Assembly (NCBI GenBank): GCA_958298945.1
Contig: CATQJD010000001.1
Span: 231,001 to 295,000, forward strand
Length of the DNA: 64,000 bases
Source: Atherix ibis
Lineage: Eukaryota; Arthropoda; Insecta; Diptera; Athericidae
Direction: 5' to 3'
This document shows, one piece after another, positions 42,053 to 52,343 of this stretch. A model generated the notes under the pieces. That model ran no database searches, had not been told where the DNA came from, and saw only the letters and a program-made list of their open reading frames with translations. The position numbers were made by a program, and so were the translations under genes. Numbering within the stretch: the first letter of the stretch is position 1; the number at the start of each line of letters is the position of its first letter.

Positions 42053-44099
42053 AGACTTTCGGATAGTTTTAAAACACGCCATTCTCTATGAAATGGTAGC
42101 AAACCGAAATTCTGGTATACTTCTGTTTGTTGCTCAAGTTATTATTTTGATACTTATCGGAAAGTGCAAATAAAAGTGGGTTTTTCATCTTCTTTAAAGA
42201 ATTTACGAAAAAGTAAGTATTTAAATAAATAGTTTAAAATTTTTATTTCATAATATGAAGTGTTTTGTAAACGGTTGCTGGTCATTCAACGAAATTAGGA
42301 TACCGGGAATTTCTTTCTTTATGTAAGTTTACATCCTTATTTTAATTAGAGAAATTATTAAAAATTTATTTTATGATGTGTTTAAATAATTTTTAATGAT
42401 TTGTTCAATAAAGAATATGGTAAAAAAGTGAAATGTTTGAGGTTGAATAAAGGTAAACAAATGTGATTTTGACAGTTCAATGTTTATCGGAAAATAGTTC
42501 AGTGCCAGCGCGCATAAAGTCCGTGTACTGTTTGAGCGAGAGTGATTGCAAGTTAATACTATTCCTTAGAACGTAAGCGCAGTTTTATTAAATTACACAT
42601 TAATGGCTAATGAATGGAGGAAAATAAATAATGCCTTAGTTGTGACTATTTATAAATATCATATGTACAGTATAATCTTTGTAAAAAGTTGATATCGATA
42701 AATTCAAATTATATGGATTTATAGGAATGGACAATTGAAATAAAATCTGAAGATATGGATTTACTGGAATGCACAAATAAGGGAAATAAATTTGATGAAA
42801 ATTTACCATCTATTGAAAACAATACTATCAAATTACCTAATATTAACAATCAAAATATTAATAATGTTAAAGTGAAGAGAGACCGCCTTATGTCGATCGA
42901 TTATCGAAATTGCAATAATTATGATCCCGAAACAGAAAAATTGAAAATTAACCTAGAATATGTCAAGAAAATGTTGGCAATAAAAACTGTTCTACTAAAA
43001 GATATCAATTAAATGTTGCCAATAGCAAAGGAAGTTATTGCAAGTAGGTTAATCAATACTGATTTAGAAAGCATATGAATTTATCATTTTAGATATAAAG
43101 AACGAGGTAATTATTACTTTCCAGCAAAGGAGTATTCTTTGGCAATTAAGGAATGTACTAAATCAATTCAACTTTTACCTTTGGTTGCAACATATAATAG
43201 CTGTATATTGGCAAATATGTAATATATTATTAGAATGAGGATAAATATATTAGGTAATAATATCTGTTCGAATGGAAATCTTCAAAAAATTCGGAGTGCA
43301 TGGACGACTATGAAAAATACATAGAAAAGGATCCCAATGATGTAAGAGCGCTTTAACGGAGAGATGAAACCATTTTACCACTGCAGGAGGAATACAATGT
43401 TGGTGACATTACATTTAGAATGTAATTAAATTATTGAACTAATTAAATTATTTAGGCACCATAAGTATATAAAAAGATTTACGATGGCGATTCTAAAAAT
43501 GTAGTAGATCTTCCGCATATAAAAAATTTCAAAGAATTTATTAGTAACCATTCCTCCTAGTTAGTTTTATGAATTAAAAAATAAATAAACAAAATATGAC
43601 CGTTTCTAAAGAGTATAGTATTTTATTAAAAAATTTACCATCAAATGACAAAATTCACAATATTAATAGATATATTTGCTTACCCATAATAATATTATAA
43701 GTGCAATTGATTTTAAAATTACCTCGATAATCGTATACTGAACTTAAAAATCGCCCCCAAATGATTTTCGACTTTTCTGTAATTTTGCATGTGTGTGCGT
43801 TCTTACTAAAATACAATCGCATTTATTATCAGAATATTGTAAAAAAATATATTGGATATAGTTATATTTAAATTAAATGTATATTTAAGAAAACTGAGTT
43901 AAAATGTATATTCTTTATGCTTTTGGAATACAGAAAATTTCTATTCTGAAAATGAGATGTTACTGGAGGTTATATTTACATAAAAAATGCTACCCATGTA
44001 TATACAGAAATTTCGATTTATTGCCACTTGGCCATTGTTTTATGTATGCTTATACAAACAACTGACGTCGGGGCCTATCCGGATGTTCTTTAATCTAAG
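42053..44099 (+). mobile_element. Composite P-like unit U5 (left end missing)
   Basis: Starts within the 5' leader, carries the THAP exon 1 relic MKCFVKNGCW-type at 42255 (ATGAAGTGTTTTGTAAACGG), the TPR segment (42725-43560), the P-like 3' end and the right terminal repeat GGCCTATCC...TTTAATCTAAG. Confidence 0.82.
42725..43560 (+). pseudogene. Captured SPAG1-like TPR gene fragment in U5 (best TPR)
   Basis: The frame 42755-43012 reads MDLLECTNKGNKFDENLPSI then ENNTIKLPNINNQNINNVKV and MSIDYRNCNNYDPETEKLKI before a TAA. After the intron-like gap the TPR reads YKERGNYYFPAKEYSLAIKE then CTKSIQLLPLVATYNSCILA in one frame. It has the TPR signature positions (Gly8, Tyr/Phe11, Ala20, Pro32) and is strikingly close to the first TPR of SPAG1-type proteins (KEKGNEAF...YTRSI..LP..VAYNN). 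A second block, SECMDDYEKYIEKDPNDVRA, matches the following TPR. SPAG1-like proteins are cytoplasmic HSP90/R2TP cofactors for axonemal dynein assembly. The identification is from motif recall. RPAP3 or TTC12 relatives are alternatives. Confidence 0.62.
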
Positions 44100-44200
44100 G
44101 TGACATCTTATGCATGGGAATGTTTTAAACATTTTGGAAGCGACAAATACATGTTGCTTGTCTTTGCTGTCGTAATTGTATACCAGTCTTAAAGCCTATA
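44100..44200 (+). repeat. Array spacer s6, left piece
   Basis: Spacer sequence up to TTAAAGCCTATA, where the copia-2 insertion or deletion joint begins. The right piece resumes at about 47564 with TTCCCACTAAAACTAAAACC. About 12 bp of spacer is lost at the joint. Confidence 0.8.
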
Positions 44201-44374
44201 AGAATAGTTTTGTATTTTAATGAAAGCAACTCAACAATTTATAGTAAATTAATATATTTAAAGATTAAGACGAAATTAATACAAGTAAGATGGCGTGGCT
44301 TTTTTTTACTATAACATGTTATAAAAGTAGAACAGTGTTACCAGGAAAATTGTCGACTATCAGTATTGCCAACA
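44201..44374 (-). repeat. Copia-2 3' LTR (partial)
   Basis: On the minus strand it begins TGTTGGCAATACTGATAG directly after the purine tract CTGAGGGGGAC (44375-44385). 174 bp remain before the spacer joint, and no CA end is recognisable. Confidence 0.65.
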
Positions 44375-45070
44375 GTCCCCCTCAGTTGACATTTCCTGTA
44401 TCCATAAAGTCTCTTTGTTAGTATATCAGCCTCCATCTTACTTGTTGGTATATGTAATACATTGATCTCTCCCTCCTGCACTTTTTCACGAATAAAGTGC
44501 TCTTTTATATTGATATGTTTGGAGCGAGAGCTGACAATTGGGTTCCTCGCTAGATTTTGAGCTGATGTGTTGTCGTTATATATTGTAATACTCGCTTGTG
44601 ATACACCCATATCTGATAAAAGCTGCTTAAGATGCATTGCCTCCTTAGCCGCATCAGTTAGACATTACACTGCTTCCTGAGTTGATATGGCAACAGTTCG
44701 TTGTTTACGTGATTCCCAGCAAATTACAGCTCCAGCTATTTTGAAACAATAGCCGGTGTATGAGCGGCGATCATCCAGACAAGATCCCCAGTCTGCATCT
44801 GTAAACCCCATTAGTGGTTGTCCTAACTTCATATATCAAGGTAACGCAGCACCCTCTTTGCAGCTTGCCGGTGACTATCATTAAAACAAGAGTTATACAG
44901 GCTTAAATAACTTATTGCATGACATATATCAGGTCTGGTCGCTATAGAGAGGTACATTAATGATCCGATCAAATTTTGATAAGGATAATTCGGTAGTTTA
45001 GGCCTGGTGCCATAGGTCTTTTAACTGGGTGGCATGTGGTCATATTAAATCTTTCTAAAATTTCATCAAT
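44338..45070 (-). pseudogene. Copia-2 RNase H region
   Basis: The frame 44338-44637 reads LKQLLSDMGVSQASITIYND then NTSAQNLARNPIVSSRSKHI, NIKEHFIREKVQEGEINVLH and MEADILTKRLYG, the standard end of copia pol (DN.SA..L..N...H.RSKHI). Upstream (44640-45070) the RNase H start (LMGFTDADWGS-like, about 44815-44765) and the RT tail survive only in broken frames. The first stop lies within AKEAM at 44638-44670. Confidence 0.88.
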
Positions 45071-45074
45071 ATAC

Positions 45075-45700
45075 TTAGATTAAGTGTGTTAAGTTTCCCA
45101 GGTCTCTCATTTCAAATGTTGACATTACATCATTTTTTAGGTTTTTTATTTTATGCTTATTTTTACTTGCAATGATGAAATCATCGACATATATTGCCAA
45201 AAATATTTTATCTCCCCCCTCAAAACAAGTATAAATACAGGGGTCTGCAGAAGAGGCCTGAAAACCCAGGTCCCTCATTTTAGCATCTAAGTTTTCGTAG
45301 CACTGTCTTCCAGCCTGTTTAAGTCCGTATATGGCCATATGTAGGCGGAATACTTTTTCTTCCTTTCCTTCTCTTAAGTCTTTTAGCATTTGCTGAGCTT
45401 TATTGAAGACAAGTTGATTGTTGTCGCATTCTTCTTTCATTATTTCACTGAAGAGTTCGTGTAGATCTTTTGGCAATGACATGTAAAGTTCTTCTTTAAT
45501 TTGGCCATTTAAAAATGCGTTAGATACATCAAGCTTGTTAATATGGAGTTCTTCAATGGACAATGCCAAATGTAGTCTAATTGAGCTCAATTTTGTGACT
45601 GGAGCATATGTCTCACCAAAATCTATCCCAGGGCGCTGAGCAAATCCGCGTGCCACTAGTCGGGCTTTTCGTCTTTCAATTTCTCCCGTTGGTTCATATT
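45075..45700 (-). pseudogene. Copia-2 reverse transcriptase
   Basis: The frame 45075-45656 (193 residues) reads ARGFAQRPGIDFGETYAPVT, then LHINKLDVSNAFLNGQIKEE, HMAIYGLKQAGRQCYENLDA and the intact catalytic box FLAIYVDDFIIASKN (about 45190). It includes an unusual insertion of about 40 charged residues (LHELFSEIMKEECDNNQLVF ... LREGKEEKV) between LPKD and the YGLKQ block. A frameshift near 45690-45700 separates it from the linker frame upstream, and a stop at about 45075 truncates it downstream. Confidence 0.9.
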
Positions 45701-46760
45701 TTATTTTAAATACAATTTTGGAGTCATTTTATTTTTGTTAACTACTTTCCATATTTGGTTTTTAAGATGAGCTTTGATTTCTTCTTTGAATGCTTTTCGC
45801 CATGAAAGTGCATCAGGAACAATTAGAGCTTCTTCTTCAGAAAATGATGAACTTTCACATTCATAGTCCAACGTCCATTTTGGTGGCTCTATTTTGTTTC
45901 GATCTCTTAGTGTCGTAGTCCGTAATTGATCTGATTCATGATCTAGTTCCAAATTAGTGTCTGGATCAGTTTCAATTTCAATTGCCTCATCGAATAAGTG
46001 TTCTTCTTCTTGACTTATGTTGTTGAAGTCTTGCTGGAGAGTAATTGGAGAATTTTCTGGTTGTATGTTGATTTCAATTGCTCTTTCTAATTTTGGTTTA
46101 GTAATTTTTACATCTACAAATAGATCTTCAATATAGTTTTCTTGTATAACATTTTGATATGGTTTATTTATGATTTGTACATCCTTTGTTATTACAACTT
46201 TTCTTTTTTTAGGATCCCATATGCGGTAGGCTTTTGATATCTCAGAATATCCAACGAAAATTCCCTCTTTTGCTCTTGAATCAAATTTAGATTTATTAAT
46301 GTTTTTATTTAAGAAAAAGGCTTTGGATCCAAAAATTTGAAAATATTTTGCAGATAGTTTTCTTTTGAACCATATCTGAAATGGAGTATTGTTATTAATT
46401 AAACGAGATGGTGATCGATTTATGATATAATTGGAACTAAATACAGCCTCAGCCCAAAAACAGTGAGTTAGGTTTCCCTTCAACATTAGGCATCTGGCTT
46501 TGTCCAAAATAGTCCGAGTCTTCCTCTCAGCCAATCCGTTCTGTTGAGGAGTATATGGAGCTGACAGTCTCCTTTGAATTCCATTTTCAATTAAATATTT
46601 TGTAAATTCTTTACTTGTATGTTCTCCGATTCCATTATCACTTTGGAGATATTTAATGTTTTTTCCAGTTAGGTTTTCAGCTTCTTCTTTAAATTGTTTA
46701 AAAAAGCTTAGGACTTCATTTTTCTTTTTTAGAAAATATATCTAAGTATATCGGCTTTTT
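45701..46760 (-). pseudogene. Copia-2 integrase catalytic core, C-terminus and IN-RT linker
   Basis: The frame 45701-46534 begins at AERKTRTILDKARCLMLKGN, just after the catalytic Glu motif (PYTPQQNGLAE, about 46560-46530). It continues through FWAEAVFSSNYIINRSPSRL, the copia GKGY-type block FVGYSEISKAYRIWDPKKRK, an acidic linker (QEEEHLFDEAIEIETDPD) and the RT lead-in SWRKAFKEEIKAHLKNQIWK. The D and Asp-Gly core (LQSDNGIGEH at about 46640) lies in the same region but is separated from the zinc domain by a stop near 46742. Confidence 0.88.
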
Positions 46761-47330
46761 TCGTCAATGAAAGTTACAAAGTAGCGGCACCCTGCATTTG
46801 ATGAAGTTCGCATGGGTCCGACTACGTTTGAATGGACAATTTCTAGTAATTCCAGATTTTTAACTTCTTGGCTGGATTTAAATGTTGATTTAGACATTTT
46901 GCCTTTTATGCATATTTCACAATCTGAAAAAGATTCATTGGGATTAAAGTTTAGGCCCACCATTGATTTTGTTTGATGCGCATATTTTAAAGTCATGTTG
47001 ATGTAGCCTAATTTTCTATGCCAGAATTTAATTTTAGATTGTTTTTCAGAATTTGACTCAAAATTTGTTAAATTAACATAATATAGCCCATTAATTTTGT
47101 TTGTCATGAGGATAGTGTCACCCTCATAATTTTTAATGAATGCTTTGCTTTTAGTAAAAGTCACATCAAATCCCTTTTCGGTAATTTTCCCAACTGAGAG
47201 TAAATTAACCGTCAATTCTGGAACATAAAGAGTGCTGGTAAGGTTAATTTCATGGTCTTTTGTTATACATATTTTGGCTAGTCCCTTTCCATTTATATAT
47301 GCTGAGTGCTCTGATTATGCTAATTTCAAA
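46742..47330 (-). pseudogene. Copia-2 protease end and integrase zinc domain
   Basis: The frame 46742-47215 reads MTVNLLSVGKITEKGFDVTF (protease C-terminal hydrophobic block), then FWHRKLGYINMTLKYAHQ and CEICIKGKMSKSTF (integrase H-H-C-C zinc domain), then LELLEIVHSNVVGPMRTSSN at the first catalytic region, where the usual Asp of HxD is Asn (HSNVVGPM). It ends in FVTFIDEKSRYT before a stop. The protease active site would lie at about 47330-47400 (WCLDSGAT-like); I read only partial evidence for it. Confidence 0.85.
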
Positions 47331-47563
47331 ACATTGTTTTCAGTCTTTTTAATGTCGCGGAAATATTTGTTGTTTTGAACACATGTGGGAGGTGCTTCCG
47401 GAATCCAAGCACCAGAAATTTGATGGTTTTCTTTCAGTCATTGTAGCGTGTGATTCCTCACTTAAGAATGTGTTTTCTCCCTTTCGACATTTACGATTCT
47501 CTGAATTTCGACACTGATCCATTCTGTGATTTTTACGACCGCAATTTTGGCATTTTAATTTTG

Positions 47564-47999
47564 ATTCCCACTAAAACTAAAACCAGATTTTTAAACTCTT
47601 TACAATCTTAAGACAATGCACAAAACTACAACTGTTTTCTCGTCAAATTAGATCTTGTTTTACTATTGCAGTTTTAGATCAAGTACTGCCACACATTTCA
47701 GTGTTTTTTTATGTGGAAGGATTATTTTTTGATAGTTGAAATTTAAATAGAAATAAGATAAGTGAGTACATTATTTGTACTTATATTAAAAAATTGCATG
47801 AAACAATTTATAAGTAAACAATTTTATTAAAATTGTGTTTAATTAGTTCATTTACGCAAAACTTGTTAATTTCTGAGAGTATTTACTATTCAGTAAACCA
47901 AAATCGCTGTGAAAATTTATAAAACGTTTATATTCTAGTGGTTGGTCACTTTATTGCGTCACCTAACCTTAGATTATAGAAGCACTGGATAGGCCTCCA
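47564..47999 (+). repeat. Array spacer s6, right piece
   Basis: TTCCCACTAAAACTAAAACC onward to CTTAGATTATAGAAGCACTG before U6. Confidence 0.8.
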
Positions 48000-49025
48000 C
48001 ATTCGATTAAAAAATACCTGGATAGGCCCATATGTCGGTTTTTCGTATATGTATACGCAATTTTCGGTCTAAATTATTGCAAACGCAGCGAGAAATCGTA
48101 ATTCTTGCAAATTTTTGTGGTGGTTTTTTATATAGACATGACACCCACTGACATCTAGTATTCCTAATAAAAATATTTTGAATTACAAAAGCATAATTAA
48201 TATTCATTTCAACTCACTTATTCTAAACAAAAATATGATATCGAAATAAGAGATGGCAACATTTCTTTCCAATCTTCTGTTATTATATCCAATTGTATTT
48301 TAGGTTTATTATGTATTTTGCAAATATCATTCAAATATCAAGCGCCTCAATTTGATAGACTTTCGGATAGTTTTAAAACACACCATTCTCCATGAAATGG
48401 TAGCAAACCGAAATTCTGGTATACTTCTGTTTGTTATTCAAGTTATTATTTTCATGCTTATGGGAAAGTGCAAATAAAAGTGGGTTTTTCATCTTCTTTA
48501 AAGAATTTACGAAAAAGTAAGTATTTAAATAAATAGTTTAAAAATTTTATTTCATAATATGAAATATTTTGTAAAGAGTTGCTGGTCATTCAACGAAATG
48601 AGGATACGGGAATTTCTTTCTTTATGTAAGTTGACATCTTTTTTTTATTAGAGAAATTATTAAAAATTTATTTTGTGATGTGTTTAAATAATTTTTAATG
48701 ATTTGTTCAGTAAAGAATATTGTTAAAAAGTGAAATGTTTGAGGTTGAATAAAGGTAAACAAATGTGATTTTGACAGTTCAATGTTTATCGGAAAATAGT
48801 AAAGTGCCAGCGCGCGTAAAGTGCGTGTACGGTTTGAGTGAGAGTGATTGCAAGTTAATACTATTCCTAAGAACGTAAGCGCAGTTTCATTAAATTACAC
48901 ATTAATGGCTAATGAATGGAGGAAAATAAATAATGCCTTAGTTGTGACTATTTATAAATATCATATGTACAGTATAATCTTTGTAAAAAGTTGATATCGG
49001 TAAATTCAAATTATATGGATTTATG

Positions 49026-49857
49026 GGAATGGACAATTGGAATAAAATCTGAAGATAAGGATTTACTAGAATGCACAGATAAGGGGAATAAATTTAATGA
49101 AAATTTACCATATATTTAAAACAATACTATCGAATTACCTAATATTAACAATCAAACTATTAATAATGTTAAAGTGAAGAGAGACCGCATTATGTCGACC
49201 GATTATGAAATTGCAATAATTATGATCCCGAAACAGAAGAATTGAAAATTGACCTAGAAGTAGTCAAGAAAATGTTGCCAATAGAAACCATTCCACTAAA
49301 TATATCAATAAAATATTGCCAATAGAAAAGGAATTTCTTGCAAGTAGGTTAATCAATACTGATTTTGAAAGCAGGTGAATTTATCATTTTAAATATAAAG
49401 AACGAGTTAATTATTAGTTTCGAGCAAAGGAGTATTCTTTGGCAATTAAGGAATGTAATAAATCAATTCAACTTTTACCTTTGGTTGCAACATATAATAG
49501 CTGTATATTGGCAAGTATGTAATATATTTTTAGAATGTGGATAAATCTATTAAGTAATAATATCTGTTCGAATGTAAATATTCAAAAATTCGGAGTGCAT
49601 GAACGACTATGAAAAATACATAGAAAAGGATCCCAATGATGTAAGAGCGCTTTAACGGAGAGATGAAACCATTTTACCACTGCAGGAGGAATACAATGTT
49701 GGTGACATTACATTTAGAATGTAATTAAATTATTAAACTAATTAAATTATTGAGGCACCATAAGTATATAAAAAGATTTACGATGGCGATTCTAAAAATG
49801 TAGTATATCTTCCGCATTTAAACAATTTAAATAATTTATTAGTAACCATTACTCCTA
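49026..49857 (+). pseudogene. Captured SPAG1-like TPR gene fragment in U6
   Basis: More decayed than U5: a base is lost in the lead-in (GACCGATTATGAAATTGC), and the TPR start reads NERVNY with GGT changed to GTT, removing the TPR Gly. The donor before the intron-like gap reads AGCAGGTGAATTT, which restores a GT donor. Stops interrupt it throughout. Confidence 0.55.
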
Positions 49858-50342
49858 GTTAGTTTTATGAATTAAAAAACAAATAAAAAAAATATGACCG
49901 TTTCTAAAGAGTATAGTATTTTATTAAAAATTTACCATCAAATGACAAAATTCACAATATTAATAGATATATTTGCTTACCCATAATAATATTATAAGTG
50001 CAATTGGTTTTAAAATTACCTCGATAATCGTATACTGAACTTAAAAATTGCCCCCAAATGATTTTCGACTTTTCTGTGATTTTGCATGTGTGTGTGTTCT
50101 TACTAAAATACAATCGCATTTATTATCAGAATATTGTAAAAAAATATATTGCATGTAGTTATATTTAAATTAAATGTATATTTAAGAAAACTGAGTTAAA
50201 ACGTATATTCTTTATGCTTTTGGAATACAGAAAATTTCTATTCTGAAAATGAGATGTCACTGGAGGTTATATTTACACAAAAAATGCAAAAAATGCTACC
50301 CATGTATATACAGAAGTTTCGATTTATTGTCGCTTGGCCATT

Positions 50343-50350
50343 GTTTTATG
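50343..50350. repeat. Left 8 bp target duplication of inverted P-like element
   Basis: GTTTTATG, repeated at 51717-51724. Empty units read CATTGTTTTATGTATGC once. Confidence 0.95.
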
Positions 50351-51716
50351 CTTAGATTAAAGAAGAACTGGATAGGCCTCTACACAAAAATTCTGTCCAA
50401 ATTTTATTGGCAATGCATTCATAGAACGCACACACATGCAATACAACAGAAACGGCGTAAATCATTGGGGGCCAATTTAAGATTTCAGTATGCGATTGAA
50501 GCGGTTCGTTTAAAACCATTTTTCATATGGGATACCATTTATGCGTAAAGAAGCAGATTTTTTAATATTGCGGGTTTTGTTGTTTGATGGAATTAGTTTT
50601 GTAAATATGCAATAAAATAGTGTTTTTTTTTTTAAATATTTATTTATTTATTATGTATTTTCATTTTATTTATTTCACTGTATATTATTTATTCTTGGGA
50701 ATACCGGATGCTGCTGCCACAATCCACTTTTCCCGCAACCATTTATTTTGTGGGAACCTGTAAAGTTAACATATAAATATACGATCGTAACATTTACTTT
50801 TACAATTAAGAATTAATAGAAATGACCGTATTTTTTGCACTATTAAAAAATTCGGTCCCTTAAACTTTCTTACACACACTTTATATACACCGGCACTGTA
50901 CTATTTCATAGTAAACATTGAACTGTCAACATCGGATTTGTTTACATTTATTCAATGCCGAACTTTTCACTTTTTGACCACTTTTTGGAAAAAATAAATC
51001 ACCAAAAAGGAATTTAGGCACATCACAAATAAAGTTTTTCTTATTTTGTTTAGTAAAAATAAAGATGTCAACTTACCGAAAGAAAGAAATTCCCGGCTTC
51101 CTCATTTTTTCGTATGAGAAGCAATTTCTCATAAAACACTTCATATCCTGAAATAAAAACTTCGTATTATCTTATATTAATAATATAACTATTTATAAAA
51201 TACTTACTTTTCCGTAAATACTTCTAAAGAGATGGAAATAACACTTTTAAAAACACTTTCCGAACCGCAACAGAACAACTTGAGAAATGTTAAAAATAGC
51301 CCGCTGTTTTCGGCATGTCACTACTTTCATGGAGAATGGCGCATTTGAAAACTCTCCTAAAGTCTACAAAATTGAGGCGCTTTATATTTGATTGATATTT
51401 ACGAAATGAATAATAAACCTAAAATAGAATTCCTTTCCGTATCAAAAGATTGTACAAAAAATAAAAATTGCCTATTGTTGTGTTTAAATTGTATTTCTGT
51501 TTCCAATAAGTGAATTAAAATGAATATAAATTGTGGTTTTGCAATTCAATAAATTTGTATTACGACAACTAGATGGCAGTGGATGTCATGTCTACATAAA
51601 AAAATCTACACAAAAATATCCCGCTTTTGCCATTTCTCGCCGGATGGCAATAATTTGTACACAAAATTGCGTATACATATACGGTAAGGGCCTATCCAGG
51701 TATTTTTTAATCTAAG
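50351..51716 (-). mobile_element. Internally deleted P-like element, inverted, nested in U6
   Basis: 1366 bp with perfect 8 bp target duplication and 28 bp terminal inverted repeats: both ends read CTTAGATTAAA...CTGGATAGGCC with three mismatches. Read on the minus strand it holds the 5' leader exon (donor GAAAAGTAAGTATTT at about 51200), THAP exon 1 (MKCFMRNC... to GTAAGTT, 51147-51080), and the start of THAP exon 2 (FPQNKWLREKWIVAAASGIP, about 50760-50700). It then jumps to the element 3' end. An 8 bp duplication is the hallmark of P-superfamily (and hAT) integration, and the THAP exons decide for P. Confidence 0.93.
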
Positions 51717-51779
51717 GTTTTATGTATGCTTATACAAACAACTGACGTCGGGCCCTATCCGGATGTTCTTTAATCTAAG

Positions 51780-52343
51780 GTGACATCCTTACGCATGGGA
51801 GTGTTTTAAACATTTTGGAAGCGACAAATACATGTTGCTTGTCTTTGCTGTCGTAATTGTATACCAGTCTTAAAGCCTACAATGATGGCAATACAATTCC
51901 CACTAAAACTAAAACCACATACACTTGATGTTGTCAAAAATCTTTACAATCTTAAGACAATGCATAAAACTACAACTGTTTTCTCGCCAAATTAGATCTT
52001 GTTTTATTATTGCAGTTTTAGATCAAGTACTGCCACACATTTCAGTGTTTTTTTATGTGCCAGGATTATTGTTCGATAGTTGAAATTGAAATAGAAATAA
52101 GATAAGTGAGTACATTATTTGTAGTTATATTAAAAAATTGCATGAAACAATTTATAAGTAAACAATTTTATTAAAATTGTGTTTAATTAGTTCATTTACA
52201 CAAAACTTGTTAATTTCTGAGAGTATTTGCCATTCAGCAAACTAAAATCGTTGTGAAAATTTATAAAACGTTTATATTCTAGTGGTTGGTCACTTTATTG
52301 CGTCACCTAACCTTAGATTATAGAAGAACAGGATATGTCTCCA
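51780..52343 (+). repeat. Array spacer s7
   Basis: Spacer copy with distinctive variants (GGGAGTGTTTTAAAC, CCTACAATGATGGCAATAC, and a deletion giving GTTGTCAAAAATCTTTACAA) that recur at 63820-64000. Confidence 0.82.

Larger units (their letters stand above)
44201..47563 (-). mobile_element. Ty1/copia family 2, copy 1 (5'-truncated)
   Basis: Minus-strand element with RNase H, RT, integrase, protease lead-in and the final gag knuckle. It ends abruptly at the gag zinc finger (KCQNCGRKNHRMDQC, about 47490-47560), so there is no 5' LTR, PBS or most of gag. The left end holds an LTR-like segment (44201-44374) starting TGTTGGCAATACTG on the minus strand, preceded by polypurine GAGGGGGAC. It is not the same family as the copia at 22935. 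Confidence 0.88.
48000..51779 (+). mobile_element. Composite P-like unit U6 with nested inverted P-like element
   Basis: Starts CATTCGATTAAAAAATACCT (left terminal repeat mutated). THAP exon 1 relic at 48557 (MKYFVKSCW). TPR segment 49026-49857, P-like 3' end 49911-50350, then the nested element 50351-51716. The unit resumes at GTTTTATGTATGCTTATACA and ends TTCTTTAATCTAAG. Confidence 0.87.
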
